29,861 nucleotides of DNA from positions 1 to 29,861 of IMG/VR virus record IMGVR_UViG_3300017764_001812; one strand, given 5' to 3'. Below are positions 24,038-29,831 of this stretch, in pieces; the first letter of the stretch is position 1; each line of letters opens with the position of its first letter. Both the position numbers and the translations under genes were made by a program. The notes below the pieces were generated by a model. It had not been told where the DNA came from. It worked only from the letters and a program-made list of their open reading frames with translations, and searched no databases. This stretch comes from a virus.

Positions 24038-24459
24038 GTACAAACTGGTTTAAAGATATGCAAGATATGCATAAAAAATATGGAGTCAACAAATGGATGC
24101 AAGCTGAGATGCAGTCTGATGTAGACTGGAGAAAAATTAATAAGTTCATGCAATTTAGAATTGGTATGATGCAAGAAGAACTTGATGAAACAAAGAATGC
24201 CTTTGAGAAAAAAGATGCAGAAGAAATGGTTGATGGTATTATAGACTTATGTGTTTTTGCAATCGGTACGCTCGAAGTATTCGGTGTTGATGCCAATAAA
24301 GCATGGGATGAAGTATATAGAGCCAACATGTCAAAAGAAGTTGGAATTAAAGAAGGCCGACCTAATCCACTTGGATTACCAGACTTGGTAAAGCCAGAAG
24401 GTTGGGAAGGTCCAGATCACGAAGGTAATCATGGAAATATCACTGACTCTTTTCAATAG
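24034..24459 (+). CDS. MazG-like / PRA-PH all-alpha NTP pyrophosphohydrolase
   Basis: All-alpha NTP pyrophosphatase of 141 residues. Metal-binding pattern EExxE at 48-52 (QEELDE), followed by ExxD at 64-67 and Asp71 (EMVDGIIDLCVF), and a C-terminal NMSKE helix end. Such enzymes hydrolyse (d)NTPs or modified nucleotides; MazG proteins are a common auxiliary gene in marine phages. The loop between the two metal motifs is short. Coupled to gp43 by ATGA and overlaps the next gene by 29 bases, so it belongs with replication. Confidence 0.75.
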   Translation: MSTNWFKDMQDMHKKYGVNKWMQAEMQSDVDWRKINKFMQFRIGMMQEELDETKNAFEKKDAEEMVDGIIDLCVFAIGTLEVFGVDANKAWDEVYRANMSKEVGIKEGRPNPLGLPDLVKPEGWEGPDHEGNHGNITDSFQ

Positions 24460-25357
24460 TATATTTGATAATAAGACTGGCCAAAAGCTTACATTTAAAG
24501 ACTTTGATAGTTTTGAAAAAGCTTTATATGGTTTGTCTGAACGTAGAATAAAATCAAAGAAAGAAGCTCCCCTAATGTCACCAGCTTGCTACAAGCCTGA
24601 CACCACACGTAAGAACGATAATGTTACAATGTGGTCAAGCTGGTGTGCAGTTGATGTTGATGATTTTAAATTTGAAGGAGATTTATATGGAAATTTACGT
24701 GCACGGTTTGGTAATTATAAGTTCGTTTGTTACTCTACTGCTAGCTCTACACAATCTTTTCCAAAGTTTCGTCTTGTCTTCCCTCTTACAAAAAACGTTC
24801 CGGCTGAAAAGATTCGACACTTTTGGTTTGCTCTCCAAACGGAACTCGGCGACCTCGGAGATAAACAAACCAAGGATCTATCTCGCATGTATTATATACC
24901 AGCAAAATATGATAATGCTTTTAATTTTATCTTTAGTAACAGTGGCGATTATATCGATCCAGATATGGTTATGAATAAGTACCCGTATCGAGAAAAAGCA
25001 ACTAATAGTTTCTTTGATAGATTACCTGAAGATATGCAAAAAGAAATTATACAACATCGTAAGTCTAAACTTGATAATACAAATGTAAATTGGTCATCAT
25101 ATAGGGATTGTCCTTTCTTTCCAAAACAATTGGAAAAAGAATATCGAATGATAAGTAGCGCTGGTTGGTATCATAAAATGTATCAGATCATGGTTGCCAC
25201 AGCTGGTAATGCAGTTAAAAACAAATATCCAATTACCGCACAAGAAATTACTAACCTATGTAGAGAACTTGATGTGGAAACTGGTAATTGGTATAAGTCC
25301 CGTCCATTAGAAAAAGAAGCTGATCGTGCTTTAGAATACGTATATAAAAATATTTAA
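24431..25357 (+). CDS. Primase-like (archaeo-eukaryotic primase fold?) protein
   Basis: 308-residue protein I do not recognise firmly. Residues 71-78 read WCAVDVDD, a DxD pair like primase motif I; 101-119 read YSTASSTQSF then PKFRLVFPL, like the S-x-x-H-x-x-R element with the His absent; LSRMYYIPAKY follows in the place of motif III. The C-terminal third is helical (HKMYQIMVATAGNAV) and could be a PriCT-like or DNA-binding domain. This points to a primase or replication-initiator homologue, distinct from T4 gp61. Position after gp43 and the MazG-like gene supports a replication role. The missing His makes activity uncertain. Confidence 0.5.
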   Translation: MEISLTLFNSIFDNKTGQKLTFKDFDSFEKALYGLSERRIKSKKEAPLMSPACYKPDTTRKNDNVTMWSSWCAVDVDDFKFEGDLYGNLRARFGNYKFVCYSTASSTQSFPKFRLVFPLTKNVPAEKIRHFWFALQTELGDLGDKQTKDLSRMYYIPAKYDNAFNFIFSNSGDYIDPDMVMNKYPYREKATNSFFDRLPEDMQKEIIQHRKSKLDNTNVNWSSYRDCPFFPKQLEKEYRMISSAGWYHKMYQIMVATAGNAVKNKYPITAQEITNLCRELDVETGNWYKSRPLEKEADRALEYVYKNI

Positions 25358-25366
25358 ATAAATTAC

Positions 25367-25395
25367 TTGAAACACGTATAACTCGTATATATATT
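25367..25395 (+). promoter_or_regulatory. Candidate weak promoter for the synthetase-like gene
   Basis: TTGAAA (25367-25372), 17-base spacer, TATATT (25390-25395). It does not share the TCCTTTAC or CTATA context of the main family and sits in an AT-rich gap where such matches arise easily. Confidence 0.3.
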
Positions 25396-25429
25396 ACAAT
25401 TGCGTGTAAAAACAGATGAAGGAATTATC

Positions 25430-26245
25430 ATGACACAACTCATATCACCCCAAAAATTCACAGACACAGTTGGCCTTTTAAGGTCATTTTTTTTAGATAA
25501 AGGTTTTTTAGAAGTACACACTCAAAATAGATTATCTATCCTTGCAGCATGCGAAGATCCATTCAATGTTGCAACTTACAATTATGCAGGCCAAGTATGG
25601 CCACTGCCACAAACAGGTCAAATGTGGTTAGAACACGAATTATTATCCGCCCCTGATTCTAAGGGGTTTTTTTGTGTCTCCACTTCGTATAGGCAAGAAC
25701 CAAATGCAATACCCGGAAGACACGATATAATCTTTCCGATGTTTGAATTTGAAATGCCGGGTAACATATATGATCTTGCAAGAATGGAATATGAACTCGT
25801 TGAATACTTAGGATTTAAAAAGCCAATAGAAAAGAAATATTCTCAATGGCAAAAAGAGTATGGTGTTGATGGAGAACTTACTGCAGAGCATGAAGGTAAG
25901 ATGTTTGATGATTACACAACAACAATGATTACTGACTTTCCAGAGTTTACGAGTCCATTTTGGAATATGAGTCGATATGAAGATGGAATACATTCTAAAA
26001 AGATTGATGTTATTCTTGGAGGTATGGAAACAATAGGATCAGCAGAAAGATCAACTGATGTGGATCAAATGCGTGATACATTTCATACAATAACTGAAGG
26101 TGCTTATGCTAATCTTTTATTTGATTTATTCGGTAAAGAAAGAGTAGAAGCAGAGTTAGAAGAATTCTTAAAGTTTGATTTCTTTCCAAGAGTTGGTGGA
26201 GGAATTGGAATAACAAGAATGATCCCGGCTTTAGAGACCATATAG
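25430..26245 (+). CDS. Class II aminoacyl-tRNA synthetase core, AsxRS/AsnA-like
   Basis: 271-residue protein with the catalytic fold of class IIb synthetases (Asp, Asn, Lys) but no OB-fold anticodon-binding domain. KGFLEVHTQ near 24-32 fits motif 1; YRQEPNAIPGRHDI then FPMFEFEMPG at 87-111 fits motif 2 (Arg88, Glu90, Arg97, His98); VGGGIGITRMIPAL at 255-268 fits motif 3 with Arg263. Start at ATG 25430, AAGGA 6 bases upstream. Options are a stand-alone asparagine synthetase (AsnA or the archaeal AsnRS-derived type), which share the GGGIG-x-x-R ending, or an enzyme acting on the tRNA encoded 6 bases downstream. Two terminator-like hairpins lie in the gene. Confidence 0.7.
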   Translation: MTQLISPQKFTDTVGLLRSFFLDKGFLEVHTQNRLSILAACEDPFNVATYNYAGQVWPLPQTGQMWLEHELLSAPDSKGFFCVSTSYRQEPNAIPGRHDIIFPMFEFEMPGNIYDLARMEYELVEYLGFKKPIEKKYSQWQKEYGVDGELTAEHEGKMFDDYTTTMITDFPEFTSPFWNMSRYEDGIHSKKIDVILGGMETIGSAERSTDVDQMRDTFHTITEGAYANLLFDLFGKERVEAELEEFLKFDFFPRVGGGIGITRMIPALETI

Positions 26246-26251
26246 GTTTAT

Positions 26252-26336
26252 TGTTGGGTGGTGGAATTGGTAGACACGCACGATTGTTTCTCGTGTGCTG
26301 AAATGCGTGCAGGTTCGACTCCTGCCCCAACAGCCA
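26252..26336 (+). tRNA. Unusual class II tRNA, anticodon GTT, leucine-type body
   Basis: Complete cloverleaf: acceptor TGTTGGG/CCCAACA (26252-26258, 26326-26332), D arm GTG/CAC with GGTAGA loop, anticodon stem CACGA/TCGTG with loop TTGTTTC (26284-26290, anticodon GTT at 26286-26288), 13-base variable arm (26296-26308), T arm GCAGG/CCTGC with TTCGACT, discriminator G and encoded CCA. The TGGTGGAATTGGTAGACAC D region and long variable arm are typical of tRNA-Leu, yet GTT, G73 and the T1-A72 pair are asparagine-like, and base 37 is T, where a purine is normal. Isotype is therefore uncertain: Asn by anticodon, Leu by body. Confidence 0.85.
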
Positions 26337-26366
26337 ATAATTTACACTAAGTAGAAAATTTAATCC

Positions 26367-26395
26367 TTTACTTTTCTACTTTTTTAGTGTATAAT
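26367..26395 (+). promoter_or_regulatory. Sigma70-like promoter for the ParB-like gene
   Basis: TCC then -35 TTTACT (26367-26372), exact 17 spacer, TAGTG then -10 TATAAT (26390-26395). Initiation expected near 26402, just before a leader hairpin. Confidence 0.85.
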
Positions 26396-26410
26396 AAATA
26401 TATAAAATAA

Positions 26411-26436
26411 AGCCAGGCGGAAATCCTTCCGCGGCT
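26411..26436 (+). promoter_or_regulatory. 5'-leader hairpin of the ParB-like mRNA
   Basis: AGCC/GGCT and GCGGAA/TTCCGC stems joined by a bulged AG, loop ATCC: 10 pairs about 10 bases into the transcript. No T run. Likely a 5' stabiliser or regulator; the AAGGAG ribosome site (26448-26453) stays free. Confidence 0.65.
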
Positions 26437-26459
26437 TAGTCATTATCAAGGAGATACAT

Positions 26460-27377
26460 ATGACACTATCAGAAATAGTACGCGACCCGCGTAAATTCCT
26501 AAAAAGCTTTCAAGAACACATTGCACATATCGATTCAGTACCAGTTGGTATTGAGACTATTAAAGTGTGGAAACATGTGCAAACTAGACTTCACTCTACA
26601 ATTCAAGAACATATAGATCATTTAGTAGAACTAATAGACTCTGGTGTTAAACTAGATCCTATAATAGTTTTTAAGGATTTTTATGGTCCGGAAGAACACT
26701 TGATTGTAGAAGGAAATCATAGAAGACAAGCATGTATCGAATCTAAGTATGGTAAAAGCTTAGACGTAGTATATGTAACTAAAGATGTTTGGGAGTATTA
26801 TGCAAATCCTATGGTTATAAACCAACTGGGATTAGCTTACAATGCTCATCCAGTAAAAAGACAACTTGTTTTAAATAAGAATGATGCTAAAAATTTCATG
26901 TTTAAATATTTTGCCGATAAACAACCTATTGAAGATTTACCTTTTATCTTAGCTACTTTTGGATATACTAAAAGAGAAGTAAAGTCTTTGATGAGTAAAG
27001 GTGAAAAAATTAAACAACAACAAGATTATCTTGGTTCTCTTTCTAGAAATTTTGTTTTTAGAAACTGGAAAGAAAATGGTGATCTTCAAAAAGAAGTTGA
27101 AAAAAAGAAAAAGCCAGGAGCTTTAGTAGTTTCAATGTCATCTGGTAATTTTAGTTATGATAAAATGATATTTAAATTATCGGATGCCATTGACGATGAT
27201 AATCCATATACTGAAATTTGTGTAATAGTTCATCATCCAGATCATCCAGCCATGACAGAATGGAATGATTATTGGGAAGCTAAACATAAAAAAGTTATGA
27301 AGAATTTTGCAAAAGCTTTTAATTGTTCTCAAAATATTATAGTTTTAGATCATTTAAAAGTAAACGCTGAATTATAA
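26460..27377 (+). CDS. ParB/Srx-like N-terminal domain protein
   Basis: 305-residue protein whose N-terminal half looks like a ParB/sulfiredoxin-fold domain: LVELIDSGVKLDPIIVFKD, then LIVEGNHRRQA at 81-91, matching the G-x-HR nucleotide-binding/nuclease motif. The middle is helical with Lys-rich stretches (EKKKKPG), and the C-terminal part has alternating strands and helices (ALVVSMSSGNFSYDKMIFK, EICVIVHHPDHPAM) of unknown type. Phage ParB-like proteins can be nucleases, CTP-dependent switches or DNA-binding regulators; which one is not clear. It has its own promoter, a structured leader and a terminator, so it is a single-gene transcript. Confidence 0.65.
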   Translation: MTLSEIVRDPRKFLKSFQEHIAHIDSVPVGIETIKVWKHVQTRLHSTIQEHIDHLVELIDSGVKLDPIIVFKDFYGPEEHLIVEGNHRRQACIESKYGKSLDVVYVTKDVWEYYANPMVINQLGLAYNAHPVKRQLVLNKNDAKNFMFKYFADKQPIEDLPFILATFGYTKREVKSLMSKGEKIKQQQDYLGSLSRNFVFRNWKENGDLQKEVEKKKKPGALVVSMSSGNFSYDKMIFKLSDAIDDDNPYTEICVIVHHPDHPAMTEWNDYWEAKHKKVMKNFAKAFNCSQNIIVLDHLKVNAEL

Positions 27378-27388
27378 GCTTAAAAAAT

Positions 27389-27422
27389 AAAATGCACTTT
27401 TTTTCATTTAAGTGCATTTTTT
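27389..27422 (+). terminator. Terminator after the ParB-like gene
   Basis: AAAATGCACTT pairs perfectly with AAGTGCATTTT (11 bp) around a T-rich loop; the T run continues to 27422. The right arm and T run merge into the -35 region of the next promoter. Confidence 0.8.
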
Positions 27423-27430
27423 CCTTTACA
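27395..27430 (+). repeat. 36-base direct repeat, copy 1
   Basis: Identical to 27889-27924. Spans the loop and right arm of the terminator and the -35 TTTACA of the next promoter. Its last 16 bases also occur at 21269-21284. Confidence 0.95.
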
Positions 27431-27453
27431 TTCTCTAATTTCTATGGTATAAT
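27425..27453 (+). promoter_or_regulatory. Sigma70-like promoter for 27488-27879
   Basis: -35 TTTACA (27425-27430), exact 17 spacer, TATGG then -10 TATAAT (27448-27453), AGTACTATAAAATTAAA start region. AAGGGAG serves as ribosome site for 27488. Confidence 0.9.
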
Positions 27454-27487
27454 AGTACTATAAAATTAAAAAGGGAGTTTTTATATT

Positions 27488-27685
27488 ATGTCTACTAAAT
27501 TCAACACTACTCAAAACGCACCATCTAGGTCTAACGCTAATCGTTCTCCAAACAAACAACCTAAAGCTTTTCCACGAAATGGTAAATGGCCTAATGATTT
27601 TGGACAGCAAAGATTAGGTATTCTCCAAAAAGAATGGGTTGCCTTGCAATTACGTAATCACGGTTTTATAAAGTATGGTGCATAA
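27488..27685 (+). CDS. Small basic hypothetical protein, 65 aa
   Basis: N-terminal half is Asn/Ser/Pro/Lys rich and probably disordered (PSRSNANRSPNKQPKAFPR); C-terminal half has a helix with aromatic and basic residues (LGILQKEWVALQLRNHGFI). Could bind nucleic acid, but no motif supports this firmly. First gene of a short two-gene early transcript with a strong promoter and AAGGGAG site; the next gene begins 2 bases after its stop. Confidence 0.65.
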   Translation: MSTKFNTTQNAPSRSNANRSPNKQPKAFPRNGKWPNDFGQQRLGILQKEWVALQLRNHGFIKYGA

Positions 27686-27687
27686 TA

Positions 27688-27879
27688 ATGGCTCATGAAT
27701 CTGAAATCATAAATACTTACAAACATCCATTCGTCGGCATTAAATGGCCGGTGACTGGATCTAAAGGTGATCAATATACCGTCACTATGCGTGATAGTGG
27801 TTTTGATTGTGACTGTATTGCATTCAGAAAATGTAAACACATCAAAGAAGTAGAAGAAAAGATTGTGCCAAATGATTAA
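27688..27879 (+). CDS. SWIM-type zinc finger small protein
   Basis: 63-residue protein with a C-terminal zinc-binding pattern Cys41-x-Cys43-x5-Cys49-x-His51 (CDCIAFRKCKH), the CxCxnCxH signature of SWIM domains, preceded by the expected strands (QYTVTMRDSGFDC). SWIM fingers bind DNA or proteins. Nothing else is attached, so it may act as an adaptor or host-directed early protein. Its last two sense codons and stop form the left arm of the following terminator. Confidence 0.7.
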   Translation: MAHESEIINTYKHPFVGIKWPVTGSKGDQYTVTMRDSGFDCDCIAFRKCKHIKEVEEKIVPND

Positions 27880-27897
27880 TATGTTAATCACTTTTTT
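27874..27897 (+). terminator. Terminator overlapping the stop codon
   Basis: GATTAA, loop TATG, TTAATC, then A, C and seven T. AT-only pairs make it weak. The stop TAA lies inside the left arm. The second repeat copy starts here with its own terminator left arm lost. Confidence 0.55.
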
Positions 27898-27924
27898 TCA
27901 TTTAAGTGCATTTTTTCCTTTACA
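27889..27924 (+). repeat. 36-base direct repeat, copy 2
   Basis: Identical to 27395-27430. It keeps the T runs and the -35 but lacks the AAAATGCACTT left arm, so it no longer forms the copy-1 terminator. Confidence 0.95.
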
Positions 27925-27947
27925 AACCATAAAAAGTATGGTATAAT
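27919..27947 (+). promoter_or_regulatory. Sigma70-like promoter for 27982-28777
   Basis: -35 TTTACA (27919-27924), exact 17 spacer, TATGG then -10 TATAAT (27942-27947), ATATCTATAAAATTAAA start region; GCGGAG gives the ribosome site. Confidence 0.9.
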
Positions 27948-27981
27948 ATATCTATAAAATTAAAAAAGCGGAGAATAAAAT

Positions 27982-28338
27982 ATGTATAAAGGTTATCAAT
28001 TTGAATTATTTACTAACAGCTGGGGTATCAACTCAGGTTTCAAAAGGTTAGCGGACGAGTTACACGGTTTAGTACCTCTTCAAGGTAAGTGTGAATTTTC
28101 ACAATCAAAAAATAAATATTTAGATAAGTTCAGAAGAGCTCAAAATGCAGCTTATGATCTTTTCAATAATGGCCTTTGTAACAGAAGAGGTCAATTCAAT
28201 AATATATTTGGTTTTGCACCAACTCAAAGTAATGTACATTATTCTAATAAAGATACATGGACACATTGGGAAAACATGGTCGAAGAAGTTATGACACCAA
28301 TCATACAGGCTGCGGCTAAAGAACAAGGAGTTAAGTAA
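27982..28338 (+). CDS. Hypothetical protein, 118 aa
   Basis: Soluble protein with many aromatic and Asn/Gln residues (YKGYQFELFTNSWGINSGF, LFNNGLCNRRGQFNNIFGF). No known motif. First gene of a run of three small overlapping genes behind a strong early-type promoter. Its stop overlaps the next start (TAATG). Function unknown; position suggests an early accessory role. Confidence 0.7.
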   Translation: MYKGYQFELFTNSWGINSGFKRLADELHGLVPLQGKCEFSQSKNKYLDKFRRAQNAAYDLFNNGLCNRRGQFNNIFGFAPTQSNVHYSNKDTWTHWENMVEEVMTPIIQAAAKEQGVK

Positions 28339-28556
28339 TGTATTATGTTGATGCTTTTAAAAGTGATATTATAATTGATATGACTACCGGAATGGAAGTT
28401 CTTGATAGTAACATTAAGTCAGATGGAAAAAGATATAAATGGTTTGATGAAATGATGGTATGCGCTTCTGGCCATATTAAAAAAGAAGATGCTGTCGCTC
28501 AAGTAAAAAAGCTTGAAGGTAAAGGTTATAGAGTTGAAATGGAGGAAAGTTTATAA
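28338..28556 (+). CDS. Hypothetical protein, 72 aa
   Basis: Small mixed alpha/beta protein with a C-terminal helix and strand (DAVAQVKKLEGKGYRVEME). No recognised motif and no membrane segment. Overlaps its neighbours by one base on each side (TAATG), so the three genes are made from one mRNA. Function unknown. Confidence 0.65.
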   Translation: MYYVDAFKSDIIIDMTTGMEVLDSNIKSDGKRYKWFDEMMVCASGHIKKEDAVAQVKKLEGKGYRVEMEESL

Positions 28557-28777
28557 TGGTTAAGTTTGATAATATATTTTATGTAGGTGATACCGTAGAA
28601 ACTAAATACGGTCTAAATAAGATTAAGAAGATAGAGTTAATGCCTGAGCCAAGACATTACTCTAAGTGTGGAATTGATGTAAAAAAAATGTTTACAAATA
28701 TGAAAAACTATTGTATAATAGATCTAGATAACAAACATTTTGTATATGGAGATGAGGTAGAATTATGCCGAAAATAG
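28556..28777 (+). CDS. Hypothetical protein, 73 aa
   Basis: Small basic protein with a strand-rich start (IFYVGDTVETKYGLNKIKKIEL) that looks like an SH3-like small barrel, and an acidic end. GGAGG lies just upstream in the previous gene. Its 3' third contains a complete promoter (28691-28719), and it overlaps the next gene by 13 bases. Function unknown. Confidence 0.65.
   Translation: MVKFDNIFYVGDTVETKYGLNKIKKIELMPEPRHYSKCGIDVKKMFTNMKNYCIIDLDNKHFVYGDEVELCRK
28691..28719 (+). promoter_or_regulatory. Internal sigma70-like promoter inside a coding region
   Basis: -35 TTTACA (28691-28696), exact 17 spacer, TTG then -10 TATAAT (28714-28719), AGATCTA start region. It would separately drive the DUF1599-like, hydroxymethylase and deaminase genes. 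Confidence 0.75.
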
Positions 28778-29142
28778 ATAGAAAAGAATCAGTTGCAGTC
28801 TTACAAGAATGTATGGACTTACAACTCAGAAAATCCAAAGATTATCAAAGCGATACATCTAACGTAACACAATCAATGCATTACCGTAGAGGTGTGGATA
28901 CAATCCATGACATCATTATCGGTAAGCTTATGCGTGCTACATCATTAATTGAATCAGGTAATGATCCAAACTTCGAATCACTCGAAGATACTTACAAAGA
29001 TATGATTAACTATGCATCATTTGCAGTATCATATATGCGTGGTAAAATGGACGGCCAACAATCTGGTAGAGATATGTTTAATAAACCAACAGCCAGTACA
29101 AATGGTGGTTTCTCTGGTGTTGGAGGAAGGGCAGTAAAATGA
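28765..29142 (+). CDS. DUF1599-like, possible nucleotide-modification-associated protein
   Basis: 125-residue, mainly helical protein. LRKSKDYQSD, then DTIHDIIIGKLMRATSLIESG, then SLEDTYKDMINYASFAVSYM resemble the DUF1599 arrangement (kdY..., K-x-x-R, E-D-x-x-D-x-x-N-Y), a MazG-related all-alpha family linked to nucleotide metabolism and base modification. The C-terminus is Gly/Ser rich. GATGAGG precedes the ATG. Its ATGA overlap with the hydroxymethylase gene supports a joint role in dNTP modification. Family assignment is by eye. Confidence 0.55.
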   Translation: MPKIDRKESVAVLQECMDLQLRKSKDYQSDTSNVTQSMHYRRGVDTIHDIIIGKLMRATSLIESGNDPNFESLEDTYKDMINYASFAVSYMRGKMDGQQSGRDMFNKPTASTNGGFSGVGGRAVK

Positions 29143-29831
29143 TACAAGAAAATACAAGCGATATAAAACATTACTTTATTAATGCTTTGGACAAAGAAGA
29201 TTTTGTTATGGATAGGTCAGGTCAAAAAACTATTGAACTTATCGGTGCCAGTTTCTTTGCTGATCAACCAGCAATATTTGGTACACCAAACAAATCATAT
29301 ATAGAAATAGAAAAAGCATGGTATGAAAGCCAATCAACAAATGTCAATTGGATTAAAGAAAATTATAATCGAAATGTACCTGAAGCTTGGCTAGCATCAT
29401 CAAATGATTTTGGTCAAATCAATTCTAACTATGGTCATTTAATTTATTCTGATAAGTATCATCATCAGTATGGTCAAGTGCTTGATGAATTACTAACAAA
29501 TCCAGATGGCCGTAGAGCTTCAATGATTTACACAAGACCTAGTATATGGATGGAATATAATGAAGATGGTAAAAATGATTTTATATGTACTAACGCCGTT
29601 ACTTATTACATACGTGATGGTAAAATACACTGTGTTGTCCAAATGCGCTCAAACGATGTTGTGTTCGGATACAAGAATGATTATGCTTGGCAGCTTTATG
29701 TTTTAGAACAAATGATAAAAGACTATAATGACTGTAAAGAAGATGGTACACCAGAATTAAAAGTTGGTGACATAATCTGGCAAGTACAAAACTTGCATGT
29801 TTACGAAAGGCACTTTCATCTTGTCAAATAA
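29139..29831 (+). CDS. 42: dCMP hydroxymethylase-like (thymidylate synthase family, gp42)
   Basis: Thymidylate-synthase fold enzyme of 230 residues (T4 gp42 246). The nucleophile is Cys150 (FICTNAVTYY), the RSND phosphate/water motif is at 170-173, and Asp181 occupies the position of Asn177 of thymidylate synthase; T4 dCMP hydroxymethylase has Asp179 there, the change that favours dCMP over dUMP, and its Cys148 gives the same +2 offset. FGQINSNYGHLIYS and HVYERHF at 220-226 complete the active site. It should convert dCMP and methylene-tetrahydrofolate to hydroxymethyl-dCMP, which would put hydroxymethylcytosine in phage DNA. No glucosyltransferase is visible here. Confidence 0.8.
   Translation: MIQENTSDIKHYFINALDKEDFVMDRSGQKTIELIGASFFADQPAIFGTPNKSYIEIEKAWYESQSTNVNWIKENYNRNVPEAWLASSNDFGQINSNYGHLIYSDKYHHQYGQVLDELLTNPDGRRASMIYTRPSIWMEYNEDGKNDFICTNAVTYYIRDGKIHCVVQMRSNDVVFGYKNDYAWQLYVLEQMIKDYNDCKEDGTPELKVGDIIWQVQNLHVYERHFHLVK

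Noticed and set aside
23979-24329. Long open frames on the minus strand, e.g. opposite the polymerase end and MazG-like gene, and opposite gp46 (10194-10541)
   Set aside because: They are antisense to genes with clear motifs, have no promoter or ribosome site, and read as low-complexity Ser/Leu/Phe sequence.
26252-26336. Plain tRNA-Leu or plain tRNA-Asn
   Set aside because: Anticodon and discriminator are wrong for Leu; the long variable arm and D arm are wrong for Asn. The anticodon stem pairs perfectly, so the loop cannot be shifted.
27395-27924. CRISPR array
   Set aside because: Only two exact copies of the 36-base repeat, separated by genes rather than spacers, and they overlap promoter and terminator elements.
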